Shown here piece after piece: positions 59,501 to 64,000 of a DNA stretch of 64,000 nt. Numbering within the stretch: the stretch's first letter is position 1; each line of letters opens with the position of its first letter. The notes under the pieces were generated by a model. The model ran no database searches. It was not told the origin of the DNA and worked only from the letters and a program-made list of their open reading frames with translations. The translations under genes were made by a program, and so were the position numbers. The DNA is from Ashinkailepas kermadecensis (taxonomy: Eukaryota > Arthropoda > Thecostraca > Neolepadidae): contig JAOTOM010005050.1 of the NCBI GenBank assembly GCA_034440615.1, positions 1-64,000 of the forward strand, in the 5' to 3' direction.

Positions 59501-60523
59501 GGCGACTTACCGGAACAGATGGCCGGCCCAGAGCGTGAGACTCTTGCGCCCGGCTATATGGGTCATTGCCAAAGGCCGTGACCGCCCGGTGCAAAGGCGT
59601 TGCGTGCAGCGTGGCGAGCAGACGAGGTCTGTCGTGGAGAGCAATCTGCAGTTCTCAATGCGGTTCGGAAATCCCGAACAGAAGCACAGGAAGGTGCGGG
59701 TTCATGGCGGCGACATACGAAGCGTTCTGTTTGCAAAGCAGGGCAGCGTAGACATTGGATTGTTGGCGGCGCCGTCTGACGCATCTGCAGGCGCGGTCGG
59801 AGGTTGCATTTGGCGAGATGCGCTGTGTGATTTCCGACAAGGTCAACACTGGAAACCGCAGCTCAGCCTTGGCTGCTGCCAGCCGGGGCACACAGCGCGC
59901 CATTGTAGCCGGGCGGAGTAATCGCTCGATTGGGTGGGTGGGGGCGCGCGGGCGTTCCCAATCGCGCACCGGCGTCGCCGGAAGTGATGGCGATACGTTC
60001 TGCGCCAGAGATCAGTGACCCGGCGTGCGTCACTTCCCGGTGGGGCTGTGGCGACAAGGTCAAGGGCAGACTACCCGACGCGACAGCACCGAACCGGGGC
60101 CCTGGCGCCCGCCACACCACAGCCACGCCAGCCTTGAGAACGCACCCGGGCAGATTCGAATACGGTGCGCTTGAGGGTAAAGACGGAGTCTGGCTGCACC
60201 AATCCGCCATGACGTCACGAGCGCGTCGCGAAGTTTCCGATTCTGACCAACAAGCCGTTTGGCCATGACGTGTCCGACGCGGGAGGTGCGGCGTGACTTA
60301 GGGGCGAGTTACTGTTCACGGTGCACATTAACCCTGGTCAGTGCATGAGTCACAGGTGTGCACCCATGGGTCCGACAGGAACAGGTGTGGACGTCGCAGA
60401 TTACTATCCGTGCCGGCGGCTGGTGGATCCCACGAATAATGCCTTGATGGGAAAGCATCCCGGAAGTCACGGGAGTGAGGAGGAGAGGCTGCCGCCCTTT
60501 CGCCGAGAGGGACGGCCACTCAC
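59501..60523. other. GC-rich sequence, no assignable gene
   Basis: Overlapping plus and minus frames of 60-210 codons match nothing I know. A minus-strand CCG|GTAAGTCG donor-like site lies at about 59505-59512. This may be a CpG island; no core promoter is obvious. Confidence 0.3.
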
Positions 60524-60630
60524 CTCAGTGATATGTCGGGGGAGGGATGAGATCAGTTGCCGGCGATAGGTGCCGTCATGATCGTCCATTGCTCCGACGA
60601 GCTGTTCACCAGATGTATTTTTGAATGCGC
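60524..60630 (-). CDS. Candidate internal exon, unknown protein
   Basis: On the minus strand an acceptor-like CATTTGCATACAATAG ends at 60631 and a strong donor GAG|GTGAGT lies at 60524/60523. The 107-base segment reads, after two bases, AFKNTSGEQLVGAMDDHDGT and YRRQLISSLPRHITE, ending in phase 0. Composition is protein-like and not repeat-derived. The frame is open for about ten more codons upstream, so the acceptor is uncertain. I recognise no family; it may belong to a gene extending right of the window or be chance. Confidence 0.35.
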
Positions 60631-60789
60631 CTATTGTATGCAAATGAACCACCAATGGCTCGAGTGCCTACGTCTCCCCTCCTCTCCCGCCTGAGACGTC
60701 CCTGATGAGGAAACTCCTACGAATCATGCACTATTGTTCAGAACACGTGTAAATAGTTCTGTCTGTAAAATTATATTAAACTATTTCTG

Positions 60790-61190
60790 TCGGGTGGAAT
60801 TAAGATGTGTGCAGGAGATCAGTGTATGTTCCAACGTCACTACGGTCCCACAAGTTGTGCATCGGTCTCGATCTCTACCGGTAGAAAAGGCCGTGCGTTT
60901 GATATTTGCGGCCGATCCGAAGTCCGCATAGTGTATCTTCTTCTCTTCTATTCGTCCGAACTGCGGACTGCCAGTAGTTCTAAAGACGGCCTAATTTATT
61001 GTAGAATGCACGGTTCCTCTAAGGACCACCGATGATGACATTCTTTCACGATTGCCGAGTTCAATATGGTCACTAAATCTTTTGCTGGTATCTGTATGCC
61101 GTTTGGCGCAGGGAGTTCTGAAGCGGCATTCGCAGCCGCGTCTGCCTTTTCGTTTCCATGAACTTCAACGTGGCTTGGAACCCACATGAA
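60790..61190 (-). pseudogene. LINE fragment: end of RNase H and downstream tail
   Basis: Minus-strand INFMWVPSHVEVHGNEKADA and AANAASELPAP is the last RNase H motif (His and Asp present). After a stop near 60996, TLCGLRIGRKYQTHGLFYR in a shifted frame is the LRIGHT...THGxLL motif that follows RNase H in I/Jockey-type LINEs. Sequence upstream (61190-61370) is too decayed to read confidently. Confidence 0.8.
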
Positions 61191-62303
61191 GTTGATACTG
61201 CATATTTACTAGGGCCCAGAAGTTAGTCATGGTGTTGAGAGTGAGCTTGTTTAATACAACGAAGAATGGCTCTTAGATGCTCCTGGGTTTTAGACATTGC
61301 GTGTAAAGAAAGCATACGACCTTCAATATACCAGGAGGTGCTGAGTTGACATCAAAAGTAACGTTAAGGATTATACTTTATTAGGTGCTCAAAACCTCTT
61401 TGTGCCTCTTTGTGCTCGCATTCCAGTGCACAGTACCGCCACTGAAGATGCAGATCACTACCTAATTACTCTTTGGAATGCAAACATTGATTTTCCTTAG
61501 TCATTGATTTATTGGTGCCCATAAAAATATTTAGATGCACATAAACACAACGCATTAGCAAGCTTAACAATGATGCAAAGGTGCAGCATGACAATAAAGA
61601 TTCAATATTTATTGACACACTGGTTATGCTAGAACTGCAATATGTCAACCAAGATTGTCAAATCAGTGTGCCTACAGAACATACCAATTTGTATCACAGC
61701 ACACTTCAGTTGCTAAAAATGAATGTGGATAGAATGTCAAAGATGCTAGAACAAGCTGAGGTTGCTAAAACCGTAACATGACAAAGCTGCCAAAATTGCA
61801 TTGCAACACCATGGGTGCAGAGATGAAGCAAATGCAGACTGGTCCTGGATCTTTGCTATCGAGAGCATTGTCCTCTCCGAAAATAAAAATGTCCTCTATT
61901 TTCTTGTTTGACGGAATTCCCTTGGAAGTCACAGGGTGTTTCATATGCTACAAAGAGGAAGGACACCATCCTCCCAGAGTAGGCTTGCTCACAAATTTTC
62001 CTCTAAATCCAGGATTCAATAACATACATTAAACACCAAATGATTCATCAGACAACGCTCATGCACATTTTACCACCCTGAAGCAAACAAAGTTGTCAGG
62101 TTTGGTTTGGTTTGGTTCGGTTAAGTTTTTATTTAAAAAAATGAAAAACTCATAATTGCTTTGAGACTAAAAAAATAATTTTAAACTTAAAGTTCTTTCT
62201 TCCAAAACAGATTAGGCTAGGTTAGGTTAGGTTTTTTAATGCAATTTTGTTTTAATTGCATTAGCGCATTTGCATTGCATTGGCGCCTAATTCATTTAGG
62301 GTC
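61191..62303. other. No gene recognised; short TTAGG-like run
   Basis: At 61580-61780 a plus frame reads STLQLLKMNVDRMSKMLEQA without recognised homology. 62101-62125 is a TTTGG repeat. At 62219-62235 about three TTAGG units (the common arthropod telomere word) are embedded in T-rich sequence; this is too short to be a telomere. Confidence 0.4.
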
Positions 62304-63476
62304 TATATCAGAATCTCTAATGCTCATAGCCTCTAACCGTTCAAAACATCTAGGAATCAAAAGGACTAAGCGTTCAAAACCTCTAAATTCGGAGATTTGA
62401 TTCCGTATTGGGTAAGTTCAAAACTTATAATGTTCAAAACCTCTAACCGTTTAAATTATCTAAGAGTTCAAAGCATCTAAAGACTCAAAAGCACGAGCGA
62501 TCAAAAGCTCTAGGTGTTCAAAACCTCGAAGGTATCAAAACATCGAATTCACAAAAACAGCAAGAGTTCATACCGTCTAAAAGCAAACGAATTCAGAACC
62601 TCTAGCGATCAAAACCTCTAACGTGTTCAAAACCACTTATCAAGAACTTTTTGCGTTGAAGAAGTGCGATATTGCTCCGAAAGCTGTCGCGTGAGCGATA
62701 TATTATCTTTTATACAAAATGTTAATACTTTTCCACCCTGAATGTAGAATGTTGTGAATAATTCGCTGCATCAAGTGCACATCAACCTTGACAGACAATT
62801 CACGTTCGCCAATGCGGGGAATGTTTGAGGTAGACAAGACCTGCCTTGACCGATATAGGTAGGTAGGCACCTACCAACGAGTGCAAGATCTCGAGGCGTG
62901 TATACCTACAATGGAATAAAATCCAAGCAAACATTTCCTTCGCAAGTTTCCGCATACGAACTTCACAACCTTAACTCCCACACACGCAATTCAACCGGAA
63001 TAACGTTCACGTGCCCGACGACGGCACCGAGCGCTTCACACGCATTCACTGATTTTACCATAGTTCTTGATTTAGATGATTTGAACGCGCATTACTTCTC
63101 AAGGTTTAGAGGTTTTGAACGCTTAGATATTTTGAACGTTATAGTTTCTGAACCTTAGAGGTTTTGAACGTTTTAGAGGTTTTGAACGTTAGATGCTTTG
63201 AACGCTTTAAGGCTTTGAACTCTAGGTATTTTGATACAGTAGTAATTTTGAACTGTTAGGTTTAATGAACAGTTAGTTGATTTGAACGTTCGGAGATTTG
63301 ACCGTTTTAGAGGTTTTGAACTGTTAGATGCTTTGATATGCTAGAAGTTTTGAACGACCCCAACAGAAGGAAGTTTCCGCCGATTAGGGGTTTTGAACCA
63401 TTAGTGGAATTGAACTTTAGAGGATTTTAGAAGTTTTGAACTATTCGATGCTCTGAATCCTTAGACGTTCTGATAC
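62304..63476. repeat. Inverted degenerate motif array (GTTCAAAACCTCTAA)
   Basis: 62320-62650 is made of diverged GTTCAAAACCTCTAA-type words. 63090-63460 is made of the reverse complement, TTAGAGGTTTTGAAC, also diverged. The two arms face each other around about 430 bases of other sequence. The outer ends match as TATCAGAA (62306-62313) and its complement TTCTGATA (63468-63475). The layout suggests a foldback-type DNA element about 1.17 kb long with multiple internal motif copies. No transposase and no clear duplication are seen. Confidence 0.6.
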
Positions 63477-63852
63477 ATTTAATTTATACTTCATTTAATT
63501 GATAAATGTTTTGAATTAATTTATTTTGAGAAGTGGTGAACCAAGTTAATTCTTTTTGTTTTGTATTTATTCCTCACAGCATTAAAACATGTTTACGTTT
63601 GCAAATTTACGTAAGAATTCCTTGTTTCACATTCAAATCATCGAACATGAATTTATAAAGTTCTGTACACCATATGGCCACCGGCCTGGTTAGTGCGGAA
63701 ATGAAGTCATGAGTCATAAGAAACACAATTAATACAAATGTAGCGAATTTTCGTTAAAATTTCCGATACATCAGCTGGAAAATCAAAACCCAAGATTTCT
63801 TTTACAAAATCATTTTCAGCAAAATGTTTCTAAATGTTTTATCGCTAGATAC
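63477..63852. other. AT-rich sequence, no gene recognised
   Basis: No open frame or repeat of note. Confidence 0.5.
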
Positions 63853-63959
63853 CTGATATACTTTGTCTTCGGCCAAACGACTCGAGAGGGTGAACGGACC
63901 ATCACTTTCTTCAATGGGGTATCCTATCTTGACCATTGCAACAATCAGCTTACGTTTCC
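63853..63959 (-). CDS. Candidate internal exon, unknown protein
   Basis: On the minus strand, after GAATACCAG (AG at 63961-63960), two bases and 35 codons read KRKLIVAMVKIGYPIEESDG and PFTLSSRLAEDKVYQ, ending CAG|GTATCT at 63853/63852 in phase 0. A CTAAAATCTGACT branch-like stretch precedes the acceptor. The peptide looks like conserved coding sequence, but I do not recognise it. Its phases do not let it join directly to the candidate exon at 60630-60524. Confidence 0.4.
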
Positions 63960-64000
63960 CTGGTATTCGACCAGTCAGATTTTAGAATGACCTACGGTAA

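Noticed and set aside
62219..62235. Telomere end (TTAGG repeats)
   Set aside because: Only about three units inside ordinary sequence that continues for nearly 2 kb on the right.

Overview
This is a eukaryotic, repeat-dominated window. It is almost certainly from an arthropod: the only gene I can name is nocturnin (the Drosophila curled homologue), with short exons separated by very long introns, and the mobile elements are animal-type (RNase H-bearing LINEs, tRNA-derived SINEs, hAT-like MITEs). I cannot name the species. No bacterial genes, operons, rRNA genes or CRISPR arrays are present.

Nocturnin runs on the minus strand and gives the left half its framework. A TATA/initiator pair near 26,153-26,184 leads into a first coding exon (26023-25875). 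An 18,982-bp intron follows. Then come exon 2 (6892-6669, starting MGSFTSAPKIVN) and exon 3 (5331-5210, ending DIICLQ). All splice phases agree, and the remaining catalytic exons must lie beyond base 1. Inside intron 1, a second short coding exon (17128-17055) ends at a strong donor in the same phase and could splice to exon 2 as an alternative start. A minisatellite lies directly upstream of each candidate start. The rest of intron 1 holds a 308-bp hAT-like MITE, two tail-to-tail LINE 3' ends enclosing palindromes and a 52-bp tandem array, a 1.6-kb 21-bp minisatellite, a 30-bp minisatellite, a Lys-tRNA-headed SINE, and a 16-bp minisatellite interrupted by a 434-bp inverted-repeat element.

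From 26 to 48 kb lie more minisatellites and the best-preserved mobile element. This is a 6.3-kb non-LTR retrotransposon (29649-35952) bounded by a perfect 13-bp target-site duplication. It has a gag-like ORF1 with three zinc knuckles and an ORF2 with endonuclease, reverse transcriptase, RNase H and a terminal Cys/His segment. ORF1 and ORF2 carry a few stops and frameshifts. Its first ~116 bases can be arranged like an HDV-type self-cleaving ribozyme similar to the Pr77/L1Tc motif. A 1.4-kb hAT-like element with subterminal GAGTCG-type motifs lies at 40290-41699, an 18-bp minisatellite at 42.7-43.4 kb, and a 144-bp SINE with a 15-bp duplication at 47.5 kb.

From 48 to 64 kb there are long TA tracts, degenerate short-motif arrays, GC-rich tandem repeats, a 1-kb purine tract and three LINE fragments. 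Two possible short minus-strand exons (60630-60524 and 63959-63853) have plausible splice sites, but I do not recognise the protein or proteins. Most long open frames in the window are by-products of tandem repeats whose period, or three times it, stays open. I treat them as non-coding.
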